Origin: a bacterium
GTDB lineage: Bacteria > Oederibacteriota > Muellerivitia > Muellerivitales > Muellerivitaceae
Length of the DNA: 64,000 bases
Direction: 5' to 3'
Assembly: GCA_035549195.1 (NCBI GenBank)
Contig: DASZRK010000015.1
Location: 20,094-84,093 of the forward strand
Under the pieces are notes generated by a model that worked only from the letters and a program-made list of their open reading frames with translations, did not search any database and was not told where the DNA came from. The translations under genes and the position numbers were made by a program. Shown piece by piece: positions 29,848 through 39,784 of this stretch (position 1 is the stretch's first letter; every line of letters begins with the position of its first letter).

Positions 29848-31638
29848 TTACATATGGATCATCTTCAGGTGTTCCACGATGGGCCCCAGGGCCAGGGCCG
29901 GGAAGAAGGTCAGGGCCCCCACGATGATGACCGTGCAAAAAAGCATCACGACGAACAGGAGCGTATGGGTCGGGAGCGTCCCCGCGCTCTCCGGCACCAC
30001 TTTCTTCCTGGCCAGGCTCCCGGCGAGCGCCAGCACCGGCACGGCCAACCAGAAACGACCGAACCACATGGCGGCTCCTCCCATCAGGTCATAAAGGGTG
30101 TTCCCCGAAAGACCCGCGAAGGCACTGCCGTTGTTATTGGACTGGGAATCGAAAGCGTAAAGGAGCTCGGAGAAACCATGGGCGCCCGGGTTGTTGGTGC
30201 CTGCCCCGCCGGTCGCCACCGCCACCGCCGTGCAGATAAGGACCAGCAGGGGCGGGATGAGGATCATGATCGAGGCCATCTTCATCTCGTAGGCCTGGAT
30301 CTTCTTGCCCAGGTATTCGGGCGTGCGGCCCACCATGAGCCCCGCCACGAAGACCGCCAGGATGACGAAGGCCAGCATGCCGTAAAGGCCCGATCCGACC
30401 CCGCCGAAGGAGACCTCGCCCAGCATGATCATCCACATGGGGACCATCCCCCCGAGGGGAGTATAGGAATCGTGCATGGAATTGACGGACCCGTTGGAAG
30501 CCGCCGTGGTCACGGAAGCCCACAGGGCCGAATTCACGATGCCAAAGCGCACTTCCTTGCCTTCCATGTTGCCGTTGGCCAGGACTTCCCCACCGGCCCC
30601 CGCCGTGAGCTTGTTCAAAAGAGGGTTCCCGCTTTGTTCCTGTTGGGCGCAGAGATAAAGCATGGGTGCCAACAGAAGGAACATGGCGGCTAGGATGGCC
30701 CATCCTTGGCGCATATCCTTCACCATGGCGCCCAGGGTGAAACAGAGGGCGGTCGGGATGAGAAGGATGGCCAAAAGTTCGAGGAGATCCGTAAAGGGCG
30801 TCGGGTTCTCATAGGGGTGGGCCGAGTTCACGTTGAAATAACCGCCCCCATTGGTCCCCAGCATCTTGATGGCCTCCTGGGAAGCCACGGGCCCCAAAGC
30901 GATGGACTGTTCATTGACCACCACGTGGTCCATTTTTGGTTTCCCGGCGATGGTCACGGGGTTCCCCTTGTCGTCGACCGCTGGCTTGTCATAAGACGTC
31001 GGTTGGACCAGGGAAGCCGTCGCCGTATTGGCGAAGGTCTGGGGCGATCCTTGCTGGATCAAGATCAGGGCCAAGATCAGGCTCAGAGGCAGGAGGATGT
31101 AAAGGGTCCCCCGGGTCATATCGACCCAGAAATTCCCGAGTTTGGTGGTCTCTTTCCGCACCAAACCCCGGATGAGGGCGACCAGGGTGGCCATGCCGGA
31201 GGCGGCGCAAAGGAAGTTATGGACCGCCAACCCCATCATCTGGGTCAGGTAGCTCATGGTGGTCTCGCCGCCATAGAACTGCCAATTGGTATTGGAGATG
31301 AAGCTGATAGCCGTGTTGAAGGCCAGGTCCGGCGGGACCGGCGATTGACCGGCCGGGTTCAAAGGCAAAGAAGCCTGGAGCCTTTCGATCCCATAGAGCA
31401 GAATTCCTCCCACGATGTTGAAGAGGAGCATGGCCAGGGCATAACCCTTCCAGTCCATCTCCTCCTTCGGCTTGATGCCGCCGAGCTTATAAAGAAGACC
31501 TTCCAGCCAACCGAACAGCTTCCCTAAAAAGAAAGGTTTGTCCCCATAGACCTTGGCCATATAGGTCCCCAGGGGCCTCGCCAGGACCAGGAGCACCCCG
31601 AAATAAAACAGGATCTGGATCCATTGATTCGTCGTCAT
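29848..31638 (-). CDS. kdpA: Potassium-transporting ATPase subunit KdpA
   Basis: A 596-aa potassium-selective subunit with about 10 helices of the SKT fold. Selectivity-filter-type blocks are visible: [37 protein letters not shown], and a late segment with [19 protein letters not shown] [15 protein letters not shown]. The ATG at 31638 has AGGGA 6 nt upstream. It is preceded by kdpF (21 nt gap). Confidence 0.97.
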   Translation of the reverse strand: MTTNQWIQILFYFGVLLVLARPLGTYMAKVYGDKPFFLGKLFGWLEGLLYKLGGIKPKEEMDWKGYALAMLLFNIVGGILLYGIERLQASLPLNPAGQSPVPPDLAFNTAISFISNTNWQFYGGETTMSYLTQMMGLAVHNFLCAASGMATLVALIRGLVRKETTKLGNFWVDMTRGTLYILLPLSLILALILIQQGSPQTFANTATASLVQPTSYDKPAVDDKGNPVTIAGKPKMDHVVVNEQSIALGPVASQEAIKMLGTNGGGYFNVNSAHPYENPTPFTDLLELLAILLIPTALCFTLGAMVKDMRQGWAILAAMFLLLAPMLYLCAQQEQSGNPLLNKLTAGAGGEVLANGNMEGKEVRFGIVNSALWASVTTAASNGSVNSMHDSYTPLGGMVPMWMIMLGEVSFGGVGSGLYGMLAFVILAVFVAGLMVGRTPEYLGKKIQAYEMKMASIMILIPPLLVLICTAVAVATGGAGTNNPGAHGFSELLYAFDSQSNNNGSAFAGLSGNTLYDLMGGAAMWFGRFWLAVPVLALAGSLARKKVVPESAGTLPTHTLLFVVMLFCTVIIVGALTFFPALALGPIVEHLKMIHM

Positions 31639-31659
31639 TTGCGTTCCCTGACCTTTCTT

Positions 31660-31749
31660 TTAGAACTTCTCGGGCTTGATCAAAGCCACGACCAAATAGA
31701 CCAACAACCCGGCCGAAACAAAACCGCTCACGACATAGATGATATTCAT
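31660..31749 (-). CDS. kdpF: KdpF, small stabilising subunit
   Basis: A 29-aa single-helix protein starting MNIIYVVSGF and ending ALIKPEKF, typical of KdpF (about 29-30 aa). It stabilises the Kdp complex in the membrane. The ATG overlaps the stop codon of the preceding small gene (ATGA), indicating coupled translation. It lies directly before kdpA. Confidence 0.9.
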   Translation of the reverse strand: MNIIYVVSGFVSAGLLVYLVVALIKPEKF

Positions 31750-31844
31750 GGTTCGTCCCCCATCATCCGGTCCAGGCCCGCCACCAACCCCAGGGTGGAC
31801 AAGGCGAGCCCTAAGAACAGTCCTATACAGATCAGTTCCAGCAT
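31746..31844 (-). CDS. 32-aa single-helix protein upstream of kdpF
   Basis: The frame MLELICIGLFLGLALSTLGL continues with VAGLDRMMGDEP and forms one membrane helix. AAGGAGG lies 5 nt before the ATG at 31844. Its start overlaps the preceding small gene (TGATG) and its stop overlaps kdpF (ATGA), so three small genes are chained by overlaps. Short helical ORFs before kdpF occur in other genomes, but no function is known to me. Confidence 0.7.
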   Translation of the reverse strand: MLELICIGLFLGLALSTLGLVAGLDRMMGDEP

Positions 31845-32041
31845 CATTTCCTCCTTTTCCCGCTTCCCTTTTTCCGGGGAATGCTTTTTTTCCGTTTTAA
31901 GGTCCGGGACCTTCCGCCCTTTTCCTTCCGGACCCCGGTTTTTTTCCGCAGGAACCAAAAATGGCTTCCCAAGGCAATGGCCAGGCAAAGGGAACAGATG
32001 GAAAGGAAGACTTCCCAAAACAGCACATGGTCTTCGTTCAT
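31844..32041 (-). CDS. 65-aa membrane protein with polybasic tail, first gene of the kdp operon
   Basis: One N-terminal helix (about residues 8-30; VFLSICSLCLAIALGSHFWF) is followed by a tail of about 35 residues made largely of Lys, Arg and Gly. AAGGAG lies 7 nt before the ATG at 32041. Its stop overlaps the start of the 32-aa gene, and the ribosome site of that gene lies inside its last codons. This chaining supports it being translated, but I know no homologue. Confidence 0.5.
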   Translation of the reverse strand: MNEDHVLFWEVFLSICSLCLAIALGSHFWFLRKKTGVRKEKGGRSRTLKRKKSIPRKKGSGKRRK

Positions 32042-32233
32042 GGGACGGCTCCTTTCTTCATCCTCCGCCCGGGCTTGGAAAACACCTATGTCCTGGGTCA
32101 TGGGAAAGATAGGACGGAAATGGATAAGGATGCTGTTAAGAGGGGAGGGGAAGGCATTAGGAAAAGATTAAAAACACGGCTTTCTGACCCCTCACATGGA
32201 CCCCCCTTGGTCCTGGGACTTAAAATCAAGGCC

Positions 32234-34912
32234 ATGAACGACAAAAGGCCCGACCCGGACAAGCTCCTGGACCGCGTGAAGATGGAAGCGGCGCTGGAAA
32301 AACGGGGCAAATTGAAGATCTTCTTTGGCGCCTCACCCGGGGTGGGCAAGACCTTCGCCATGTTGGAGGCGGCCCGCGCGAAGAAGAACGAGGGGCTCGA
32401 TGTGGTCGTGGGACTCCTCGAGACCCATGGCCGCAAGGAGACCGCCGCCCTCCTGGAAGGGCTGGAGATCCTCCCCCCGCAGGAATTGGAATACCGTGGC
32501 ACCCAGCTCAAGGAATTCGACATCGACGCGGCCCTGAAGCGTCGCCCCGACGTTCTGCTCGTTGACGAACTGGCCCACACCAACGCGCCCGGCGCCCGCC
32601 ACTTGAAGCGCTGGCAGGACGTGCAGGAACTGCTCGACCTGGGCGTGAACGTCTATTCCACCCTCAATGTCCAGCACCTGGAGAGCCTCAACGACATCGT
32701 GGCCCAGATCACGGGCGTGACCGTCCGTGAGACCCTGCCGGACAAGGTGCTCCAGGAAGCCGATGAGGTGGAGCTCATCGACCTTCCGCCCGACGACCTC
32801 CTCAAGCGCCTGCAGGAGGGCAAGGTCTATATGGCCGAGGCGGCCCAGCGGGCCGTCCAGAACTTCTTCAAGAAAGGCAACCTCATCGCGCTTCGCGAGA
32901 TGGCCCTTCGCACCACCGCCGACCGGGTCAACGACCAGGTGCAGGATTACCGGCGCACCATGGCCATCACCCAGACCTGGGCCACCTCCGACCGCATCCT
33001 GGTCTGCGTCTCGCCCAGCCCCTCGTCCGCGAACCTGGTGCGGGCCGCCCACCGCATGGCCAAATCCCTGCGGTCGGATTGGATCGCCCTTTACGTGGAG
33101 ATCCCATCCCGGGGGGGTGATGAGGCCCGTTCCCAGGCCATCCAGCACCTGCGACTCGCCGAACAATTGGGAGCGGAGACCGCCACCTTGACCGGCAGCG
33201 ACTTCGCCGAAGAGGTGATGGACTACGCCAAGGAACGCAACGTCACCAAGATCTTCATCGGGAAGCCCCCGCGTTATTCCTGGCGGAATCTTTTACGGCC
33301 ATCCCCCGTGGACCGGCTCCTTCGGGCCAGCGGTGATATCGACATCTATGCCACCCGGGGCGAATCCGCCGATCCACGGGCCCCCGAACGCCCCCGGTTC
33401 CAAGGAAAGGCGGCCGGACAAGGGGAATGGAAGGGTTACCTCTACGCCCTCCTGGGGGTCGCCGCCAGCACCCTCATCTGCTCCTTTATCTATGAATGGT
33501 TGGACCTAGCCAACCTCATCATGGTCTACCTGCTCGGGGTGCTGGCCGTTTCCTACCAGCAGAGCCGGGGGCCCTCGACCCTGGCCTCGGTCCTGAGCGT
33601 GCTGGCCTTCGACTTTTTCTTTGTGCCTCCCCGCTTCACCTTCGCGGTATCCGACACCCAATACATCGTGGTCTTCCTCGTGATGCTGGTCGTGGGTCTG
33701 TCCATCAGCAACCTCACGGTGCGGGTGCGGGACCAGGCCCGGCATTCCCGTCTACGGGAACGCCGCACCGCCGCCCTCTACGCCCTTTCCCGGGAGTTGG
33801 CCTCCACTTGGGGCACGGCGGAACTATTGGACATCGCCGTCAAGCACATCGCCGAGGTCTTCGAGAGCTCGGTCATCGCCTTCCTGCCCGATGAGCATGG
33901 ACGGCTGAAGGTCCAATGCGGGGACATGGGGGCTTTCGACCTGACCTCCAAGGAAATGGGGGTGGCCCATTGGGCCTTCGACCTGGGTCAACCGGCAGGC
34001 CGGGGCACCGACACCCTGCCGGGGACCGATGCCCTTTACCTGCCCCTGCTCGCTTCCGGCGCCCCCGTGGGGGCGCTGGGCGTGAAACCCCGCCACCCCG
34101 AGAAGCTCTTCATCCCCGAACAGCTCCATCTCCTGGAGGCCTTCGCCCATCAGACCGCCTTGGCCGTGGCGGCCGACAAGCTCCTTCAAAAACAACAACA
34201 GACCCAGATGGAGGTGGAATCGGAGAAGCTCCGCAGTTCCCTTTTGAGCTCCGTCTCCCATGACCTTCGCACTCCCTTGGCCGCCATCACGGGCTCCATC
34301 AGCAGCCTCCTGCAGAACGGCGAGTCCTTCCCCGCCCCCACCCGGCGGGACCTCTTGGAGAACATCCACGATGAATCGGAACGCCTGGAGCGGCTGGTGA
34401 ACAACCTGCTGGAGATGACCAAGCTGGAATCGGGCTCCATCCAGCCCAACAGGGAATTGAACCACCCGGCCGAGGTCATCGGTTCCGCCCTGGCCCGCCT
34501 CGACAAGAAAGCATCGGCCCGCAAGATCACCACCCGCATCCCCCCGGACCTGCCGCTCGTCCCCATGGACAGCCTCTTGATCGAACAGGTCCTGGTGAAC
34601 CTCGTGGACAACGCCTTGAAGTACACCCCCCCCGATTCCCCGGTGGAGATCATCGCGGGGGTGGGGGAAGGTTTCCTGGAGATCGAGGTCGCCGACCGGG
34701 GGCCGGGCCTGCCCGAAGCCGACCTGCCCCGGCTCTTCGAGAAGTTCTACCGGGGTCCCGAACAGGGACGGGCGGCGGGCGCGGGGCTGGGCCTTTCCAT
34801 CTGCAAGGGTTTCGTGCAGATCCACGGCGGCTCCATCGAGGCGCGCAACCGTCCGGGCGGCGGGGCGGTCTTCCGGTTCACCCTTCCCCTGGAGGCCGGA
34901 CATGGCGGATAA
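32234..34912 (+). CDS. kdpD: Osmosensitive potassium sensor histidine kinase KdpD
   Basis: An 892-aa full-length KdpD. In order: the KdpD N-terminal domain with Walker A (GASPGVGKTF) and DELAHTNAPG; a universal-stress-like domain (about 230-370); four helices of DUF4118 (about 390-500); a GAF-like domain; HisKA with the phospho-acceptor His in SSVSHDLRTPLAAITGS; and HATPase (NALKYTPP, ADRGPGLPE, GAGLGLSICKG). The start at 32234 has no strong ribosome site; a longer frame to 31961 exists but precedes the conserved start. It is divergent from the kdp structural operon and overlaps kdpE by 11 bp. Confidence 0.95.
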   Translation: MNDKRPDPDKLLDRVKMEAALEKRGKLKIFFGASPGVGKTFAMLEAARAKKNEGLDVVVGLLETHGRKETAALLEGLEILPPQELEYRGTQLKEFDIDAALKRRPDVLLVDELAHTNAPGARHLKRWQDVQELLDLGVNVYSTLNVQHLESLNDIVAQITGVTVRETLPDKVLQEADEVELIDLPPDDLLKRLQEGKVYMAEAAQRAVQNFFKKGNLIALREMALRTTADRVNDQVQDYRRTMAITQTWATSDRILVCVSPSPSSANLVRAAHRMAKSLRSDWIALYVEIPSRGGDEARSQAIQHLRLAEQLGAETATLTGSDFAEEVMDYAKERNVTKIFIGKPPRYSWRNLLRPSPVDRLLRASGDIDIYATRGESADPRAPERPRFQGKAAGQGEWKGYLYALLGVAASTLICSFIYEWLDLANLIMVYLLGVLAVSYQQSRGPSTLASVLSVLAFDFFFVPPRFTFAVSDTQYIVVFLVMLVVGLSISNLTVRVRDQARHSRLRERRTAALYALSRELASTWGTAELLDIAVKHIAEVFESSVIAFLPDEHGRLKVQCGDMGAFDLTSKEMGVAHWAFDLGQPAGRGTDTLPGTDALYLPLLASGAPVGALGVKPRHPEKLFIPEQLHLLEAFAHQTALAVAADKLLQKQQQTQMEVESEKLRSSLLSSVSHDLRTPLAAITGSISSLLQNGESFPAPTRRDLLENIHDESERLERLVNNLLEMTKLESGSIQPNRELNHPAEVIGSALARLDKKASARKITTRIPPDLPLVPMDSLLIEQVLVNLVDNALKYTPPDSPVEIIAGVGEGFLEIEVADRGPGLPEADLPRLFEKFYRGPEQGRAAGAGLGLSICKGFVQIHGGSIEARNRPGGGAVFRFTLPLEAGHGG

Positions 34913-35600
34913 AGGCACGGTCCTGGTGGTGGAGGACGAACTCCCCATCCGGCGCTTCCTCAAACCCTCCCTGCAAAGCCACGGCTTCAAGGTCGTCGAG
35001 GCGGAAAGGGGCGAGGAAGCGATCGCCCTGGCCTCGTCCCACAATCCCGACATCATCCTGCTGGACCTGGGACTTCCCGATCTGGACGGCCTGGAGGTCG
35101 TGAAGCGCCTTCGGGAGTGGACCGCCACCCCCATCATCATCCTGACCGCCCGGGGCAAGGAGAAGGACAAGATCGCGGGACTCGACGCGGGCGCCGACGA
35201 CTACCTGACCAAACCCTTCGACGTGGGCGAGCTCATGGCCCGCATCCGGGCGGCGCTCCGCCATTCCCAACGGCTCAAGGCCGGGGGCAAATCGGACGCC
35301 GTCTTCGAAGCCCCCGACTTCAGGGTGGACCTTTCCGCCCGGGTCGTCACCGTCCGCGGGAAGGAGACCCACCTGACCCCCAATGAGTACGATCTTTTGG
35401 CCTGCCTCATCCGGCACGCGGGCAAGGTCGTCACCCAGAAGCAGATCCTCCAGGAGGTCTGGGGCCCCGCCAGCGGCGACCAGGTCCAATACCTGCGCAT
35501 CTACATCTATCAATTACGCCGTAAGCTCGAAGCCGACCCCGACCGGCCCCATTACCTGGTCACCGAGTCCGGCGTCGGCTACCGCCTCAAGACCGATTGA
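34902..35600 (+). CDS. kdpE: KdpE response regulator
   Basis: A 232-aa OmpR-family regulator. The receiver has the acidic pair in VVEDE, the phospho-acceptor Asp in IILLDLGLPD and the Lys in YLTKPF. The DNA-binding winged helix has LTPNEYDLLACLI and YLRIYIYQLRRKLE. It overlaps kdpD by 11 bp. It would activate the divergent kdpFABC promoter when phosphorylated. Confidence 0.95.
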   Translation: MADKGTVLVVEDELPIRRFLKPSLQSHGFKVVEAERGEEAIALASSHNPDIILLDLGLPDLDGLEVVKRLREWTATPIIILTARGKEKDKIAGLDAGADDYLTKPFDVGELMARIRAALRHSQRLKAGGKSDAVFEAPDFRVDLSARVVTVRGKETHLTPNEYDLLACLIRHAGKVVTQKQILQEVWGPASGDQVQYLRIYIYQLRRKLEADPDRPHYLVTESGVGYRLKTD

Positions 35601-35604
35601 CGGA

Positions 35605-35643
35605 ATAAAAAAGCCCCGGCGGACGGAATGTCCACCGGGGCTT
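35605..35643. terminator. Bidirectional terminator between kdpE and the PII gene
   Basis: AAGCCCCGG pairs with CCGGGGCTT around an inner GGAC/GTCC stem (35611-35643). On the minus strand it is followed by six or more T, so it ends the amt-PII transcript. On the plus strand it lies 10 nt after the kdpE stop without a long T-run. Confidence 0.85.
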
Positions 35644-35663
35644 GGATCGGCCGCGAAAGGGCC

Positions 35664-36014
<351 letters not shown>

Positions 36015-36075
36015 TTATCTTTCTTTCGGTTCATTCTCTCAATTCAGAATTAAGAATTCAAAAATCTTAATTGTC

Positions 36076-37440
36076 TTAAATGTGGTAACCCTCTTCCCCG
36101 TGCTGGGAAAGGTCCAGGCCCAATTCCTCTTCCTTGGCGCTGACCCGCATCCCCACCGTCTTCTCGACGAGGAAATAGAGGATGACCGTGCCGATGAAGG
36201 AGAAGACCATGGTGGCCAGGACCGTTTTGACCTGGATCAGGAGCTGCGCCGGGTTGCCGGCGAAGAACCCGTCATGGCCGTTGACCGCCTTGACGGCCCA
36301 GAGGCCGGTGGCCAGGGCCCCGAAGGTCCCGCCGATGCCGTGCACCCCGAAGGCGTCCAGCGAATCGTCATAGCCGAGCTTGAGCTTGACCTGGATGGCC
36401 AGGTAACAAAGGAAGCTCACCAGGAAGCCGATCCAGAGGGACCCCGCCACGTTCACGAAACCGCAGGCCGGGGTGATGGCGACCAGTCCGGCGACCGCGC
36501 CCGAGGCCGCGCCCAGGGTGGTGGCCTTGCGGTGATGGAACCATTCGATCAGGCACCAGGAGAGGGCCGCCGCGGCGGTGGCGGTATTGGTGGTCAGGAA
36601 GGCGTTGGCCGCCAGGCCGTTGGCCGCGACCGCCGAACCGGCGTTGAAACCGAACCAGCCGAACCAGAGCAGGCTGGCCCCCAACAGCACGTAGGTCATG
36701 TTGTGGGGCACCATGGATTCCTTGCCGTAGCCCTTTCGGGTCCCCAAGAGGAGCGCCAAGGCCAGGGCCGAATACCCGGCGGTCATATGCACGACCGTGC
36801 CGCCCGCGAAGTCCAGCGCGCCCATCTGGCAGAAGACGCCGTTCGGCGACCAGACCCAATGGCAGACCGGGTCATAGATGAAGGTGGCCCAGAGCAGGGA
36901 GAAGAGCACGAAGCCGGTGAACTTCACGCGCTCCGCGAAAGCCCCGGTGATGAGGGCCGGGGTGATGATGGCGAACATGGCCTGGAACATGATGAAGGCA
37001 TAGTGGGGGATGGTCCCGGCCAGGGGGCTCGTTTCCGGAAGGTTGTTCAGGAAAGCCCACTGCAGACCCCCGAAATAGGGATTGCCGTCCCCGAAGGCGA
37101 TGGAGTAACCGAAGATCACCCATTGGATGCTGATGAGGGCGATCATGAAGAAACTCTGCATGATGGTGGCCATCACGTTCTTCTTGCGCACCATGCCGGC
37201 GTAGAAAAAGGCGAGGCCGGGGGTCATCAGGAGCACCAAAGCCGCCGAGGCCAGCACCCAGGCCGTGTCACCGGCGCTGATGGCCGGAGCCGCCGGTGCC
37301 GGGGTGGCCGCAACCGCCGGGGTCGCTGCCGCCGGTGCCGTCTGCGCCATGGCGCAAGCCGTCATCACGAAGAAGAGACCCGTTGCTAAGGCCAAGAAAA
37401 AGCCCCTTCGGGTCCCTTTCCCTAAATGAGAAAATTTCAT
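36076..37440 (-). CDS. amt: Ammonium transporter (Amt family), copy 2, operonic with PII
   Basis: A 454-aa ammonium channel. A signal peptide (about residues 1-30, ending AMAQ) and Ala/Pro linker precede the fold. Family blocks are FFYAGMVRKKNVMATIMQSF, VVHMTAGYSAL (first pore His) and DAFGVHGIGGTFGAL (second pore His). The C-terminal tail GLDLSQHGEEGYHI is the PII-interacting region in AmtB. AGGAG lies upstream of the ATG at 37440. Gene order amt-PII and the sigma-54-like promoter point to nitrogen control. Confidence 0.95.
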   Translation of the reverse strand: MKFSHLGKGTRRGFFLALATGLFFVMTACAMAQTAPAAATPAVAATPAPAAPAISAGDTAWVLASAALVLLMTPGLAFFYAGMVRKKNVMATIMQSFFMIALISIQWVIFGYSIAFGDGNPYFGGLQWAFLNNLPETSPLAGTIPHYAFIMFQAMFAIITPALITGAFAERVKFTGFVLFSLLWATFIYDPVCHWVWSPNGVFCQMGALDFAGGTVVHMTAGYSALALALLLGTRKGYGKESMVPHNMTYVLLGASLLWFGWFGFNAGSAVAANGLAANAFLTTNTATAAAALSWCLIEWFHHRKATTLGAASGAVAGLVAITPACGFVNVAGSLWIGFLVSFLCYLAIQVKLKLGYDDSLDAFGVHGIGGTFGALATGLWAVKAVNGHDGFFAGNPAQLLIQVKTVLATMVFSFIGTVILYFLVEKTVGMRVSAKEEELGLDLSQHGEEGYHI

Positions 37441-37493
37441 CTCTCTTCTCCTTTGAATAGTGGATAAGCCCTGGAAGGGCCAGGCCTCTAAAA

Positions 37494-37508
37494 GCCAGTT
37501 CCATGCCA
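37494..37508 (-). promoter_or_regulatory. Sigma-54-like promoter of amt copy 2-PII
   Basis: The minus strand reads TGGCATGGAACTGGC. The essential GG and GC dinucleotides are spaced by 10 nt and the -24 element is nearly perfect; the -12 element has one mismatch (TGGC for TTGC). It lies about 55 nt upstream of the start codon. The AT-rich stretch at 37520-37620 upstream could bind an activator such as NtrC or IHF. Confidence 0.7.
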
Positions 37509-37763
37509 GGCGAAACCGGTTAAAAATAAATGTTTTTGGGGGCAATGGGTAAAAATAAAAACACCATTATTGTAATATTGATACATTAACGTAGTTTCGT
37601 TTTGTGTCTTGTTCCTTATAACACCTCTTCCCGGCCCTTTCGTCCAAACCTTTGCCGGGAAAAGGGTTCCCTGGAACGCACCGCATTTCGGCCGGAACAA
37701 CCAAACCCGCAAGGTATAGTGTTTTAAGAAAGCCGTTCATTCCCCGACCTCGAAGGACCCTGG

Positions 37764-38615
37764 ATGCGAAGAACCTGTTTGGGCCTTTTGCTGCTCCTCT
37801 TGCCCCTTCCCCTCCTGGCCCAGAACCTTTCCCACGTGAAGGTGGAGATGCTGACCGAGCAGACCTCCGTCCAGTCCGGCGGCAGCGTGACCTTGGGGTT
37901 CCATTTCCGCATGCAGAAGGGATGGCACCTCTATTGGCAGAACCCGGGCGACTCGGGCCAAGCCCCTTCCATCATCTGGACCCTGCCCGACGGCTTCACC
38001 GCGGGCGACATCCTTTGGCCCGCTCCCCAGCGCCTCACCCTTCCCAACCTGGCCGATTACGGCTACACCAACGAGGTGGTCCTCATGGTCCCCATCCAGT
38101 CGCCCCCGAAGCTCAAATCCGGCCGCTTCGTGCGTTTCTCCGCCAAGGTCCGCTGGCTGGTCTGCAACGAGATCTGCATCCCCGGCGACATGAACTTCAA
38201 CGCCCGGCTGGTGGTGAAGAACCACAGACCCAAGGTGAGCGGGCGCCACGAATATTATTTCCAGATGGCCCGCCGGGCCCTCCCCAAGCCCCTTCCGGAG
38301 GGCTGGAACGCTTCGGCCTTCCTGGGCAAGAAGGACTTCTTCATCAACGTCTCCCCCGCCGGTTCCCTTTCCAAGACCGCCACGGCCGCCTTCATGCCGT
38401 TGAACCCCAACCAGATCGAGAACGCGGCCACGCCGGCCTTCCGTTGGACCGGGTCCTCCTTCCAGATCAAGCTGAAGCGGTCGGACCAGATGACGCAGGT
38501 CCCCGGGACCCTCGACGGGGTCCTGGTGGTCAAGGACAAGAAGAACACCAAGTCCTATCAACTTTCCATGCCCCTTCAGGGGAATGGCACCTCGGAGGCG
38601 GAACATGATCCGTAA
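37764..38615 (+). CDS. Periplasmic DsbD-alpha/ScsB N-terminal-like protein
   Basis: A 283-aa exported protein (signal peptide LGLLLLLLPLPLLAQ). It matches the N-terminal thiol:disulfide interchange domain of DsbD/ScsB: GWHLYWQNPGDSG, and the Cys pair in VCNEICIPG. No membrane electron-transfer domain or thioredoxin domain follows, so it is a stand-alone version of the alpha domain. It overlaps the redoxin gene by 11 bp. Together they probably handle reducing power or metal-thiol chemistry in the periplasm. Confidence 0.8.
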   Translation: MRRTCLGLLLLLLPLPLLAQNLSHVKVEMLTEQTSVQSGGSVTLGFHFRMQKGWHLYWQNPGDSGQAPSIIWTLPDGFTAGDILWPAPQRLTLPNLADYGYTNEVVLMVPIQSPPKLKSGRFVRFSAKVRWLVCNEICIPGDMNFNARLVVKNHRPKVSGRHEYYFQMARRALPKPLPEGWNASAFLGKKDFFINVSPAGSLSKTATAAFMPLNPNQIENAATPAFRWTGSSFQIKLKRSDQMTQVPGTLDGVLVVKDKKNTKSYQLSMPLQGNGTSEAEHDP

Positions 38616-39234
38616 GAATTTCATCCGGACCGGCCTGGCGGCAGGACTTTTGGCCGCGTGGCTGGGCGGCAGCTTGGCGGCGGCCGAACTGAACAAACCC
38701 GCGCCGGACTTCTCGGCGGTGGACAGCAAGGGCAAGGTCCACGAGCTCAAGAAACTGAAGGGCCTCTATGTGGTCCTGGAGTGGCACAACCAGGATTGTC
38801 CCTTCGTACGGAGCCAATACGCCAAGGGCAAGATGCAGAAGCTGCAGGAAAAATGGGTGGGCCGGGGAGTCCAATGGTTCACGGTCATCTCATCGGCCCC
38901 CGGCAAGGAAGGCTATGTCGATGCCGACGGCGCCAACCAGGACGCGAAAAAGAACAAGGCCCATGTCACCGCGACCCTGCTGGACCCGAAGGGGAAGTTG
39001 GGCCGGGCCTATGGGGCCAAGACCACGCCCCACATGTTCGTCATCGACCCCAAGGGCGACCTCATCTATGACGGCGCCATCGACAACGCGCCCCTCGAGG
39101 ACGCGATCGAAGCCAAGACCGGGGACGGGCAACCCTACGTCAATTACGTGGACAAGGCCCTCACCCAATCCAAGGCGGGCCAGAAGGTCTCCGACCCCGC
39201 CATGGCGCCCTACGGCTGCCACGTCAAATACTGA
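38605..39234 (+). CDS. Exported thioredoxin-fold redoxin (AhpC/TSA-like)
   Basis: A 209-aa protein with a signal peptide (GLAAGLLAAWLGGSLAAAE). The thioredoxin-like fold has a single active-site Cys in HNQDCPFVRSQY and the cis-Pro loop KTTPHMFVIDP. A second Cys stands near the C-terminus (PYGCHVKY). This is the AhpC/TSA-like family often named thioredoxin family protein. GGAGG lies 6 nt before the ATG at 38605, inside the previous gene, so translation is coupled. The partner is probably the DsbD-alpha-like protein. Confidence 0.82.
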   Translation: MIRKNFIRTGLAAGLLAAWLGGSLAAAELNKPAPDFSAVDSKGKVHELKKLKGLYVVLEWHNQDCPFVRSQYAKGKMQKLQEKWVGRGVQWFTVISSAPGKEGYVDADGANQDAKKNKAHVTATLLDPKGKLGRAYGAKTTPHMFVIDPKGDLIYDGAIDNAPLEDAIEAKTGDGQPYVNYVDKALTQSKAGQKVSDPAMAPYGCHVKY

Positions 39235-39237
39235 GGA

Positions 39238-39771
39238 TCAAGCCTTCCGGAGGAAGCCCCAGACCCCCGCGATGACCAACAATCCCCCCAGGGCGGGGGC
39301 GATGAAATGGCGGGTAGCCGGTTGCAGCAACAGGTTGACCGCCCCCATGTAACCCACCGATCCCCCGATCACCGTAAGGAACCAGGCCTGTTTGCCCTCG
39401 ATCCTGTCCTGGCGGAAACCCATGAGGATGGCGGCCGCCACCGCCCCCAACGCTAACAGATGCATCGGCCAGGGCAGGGGACCCGGGGTCATGCGCCAGA
39501 CCAGGACCCAGAGCCCCAGCCAGCAGAAGGACACCAGCGCCAGTCCCATACAAAGCCTTCGGATGGCCCCTTCCCCGCTCTTGAGCACCTCCGCCGAAAG
39601 CACCAGCAACGAGAACCCCACCAGCACCGGAAAACCATAGAGCAACAAAAGCGAGTTGAACTGGGAGTGGTCCCGTGCCAGGTAATCCCGGTAGGGTTCA
39701 TCGAAGAAGACACCCCCGCTGAAGACCATCGTCATGGCGCCCAAACGGTAGAGAAGACCCCAACCCCGCAT
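39238..39771 (-). CDS. Membrane protein with five predicted helices, unknown function
   Basis: A 177-aa hydrophobic protein (LLYRLGAMTMVFSGGVFF, LLLLYGFPVLVGFSLLV, LHLLALGAVAAAILMG). I do not recognise a family. AGGAGG lies 6 nt before the ATG at 39771. That site immediately follows the T-run of the terminator of amt copy 3, so expression depends on read-through or an internal promoter. It ends 3 nt from the convergent redoxin stop. Confidence 0.65.
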   Translation of the reverse strand: MRGWGLLYRLGAMTMVFSGGVFFDEPYRDYLARDHSQFNSLLLLYGFPVLVGFSLLVLSAEVLKSGEGAIRRLCMGLALVSFCWLGLWVLVWRMTPGPLPWPMHLLALGAVAAAILMGFRQDRIEGKQAWFLTVIGGSVGYMGAVNLLLQPATRHFIAPALGGLLVIAGVWGFLRKA

Positions 39772-39784
39772 TTCCAACCTCCTG

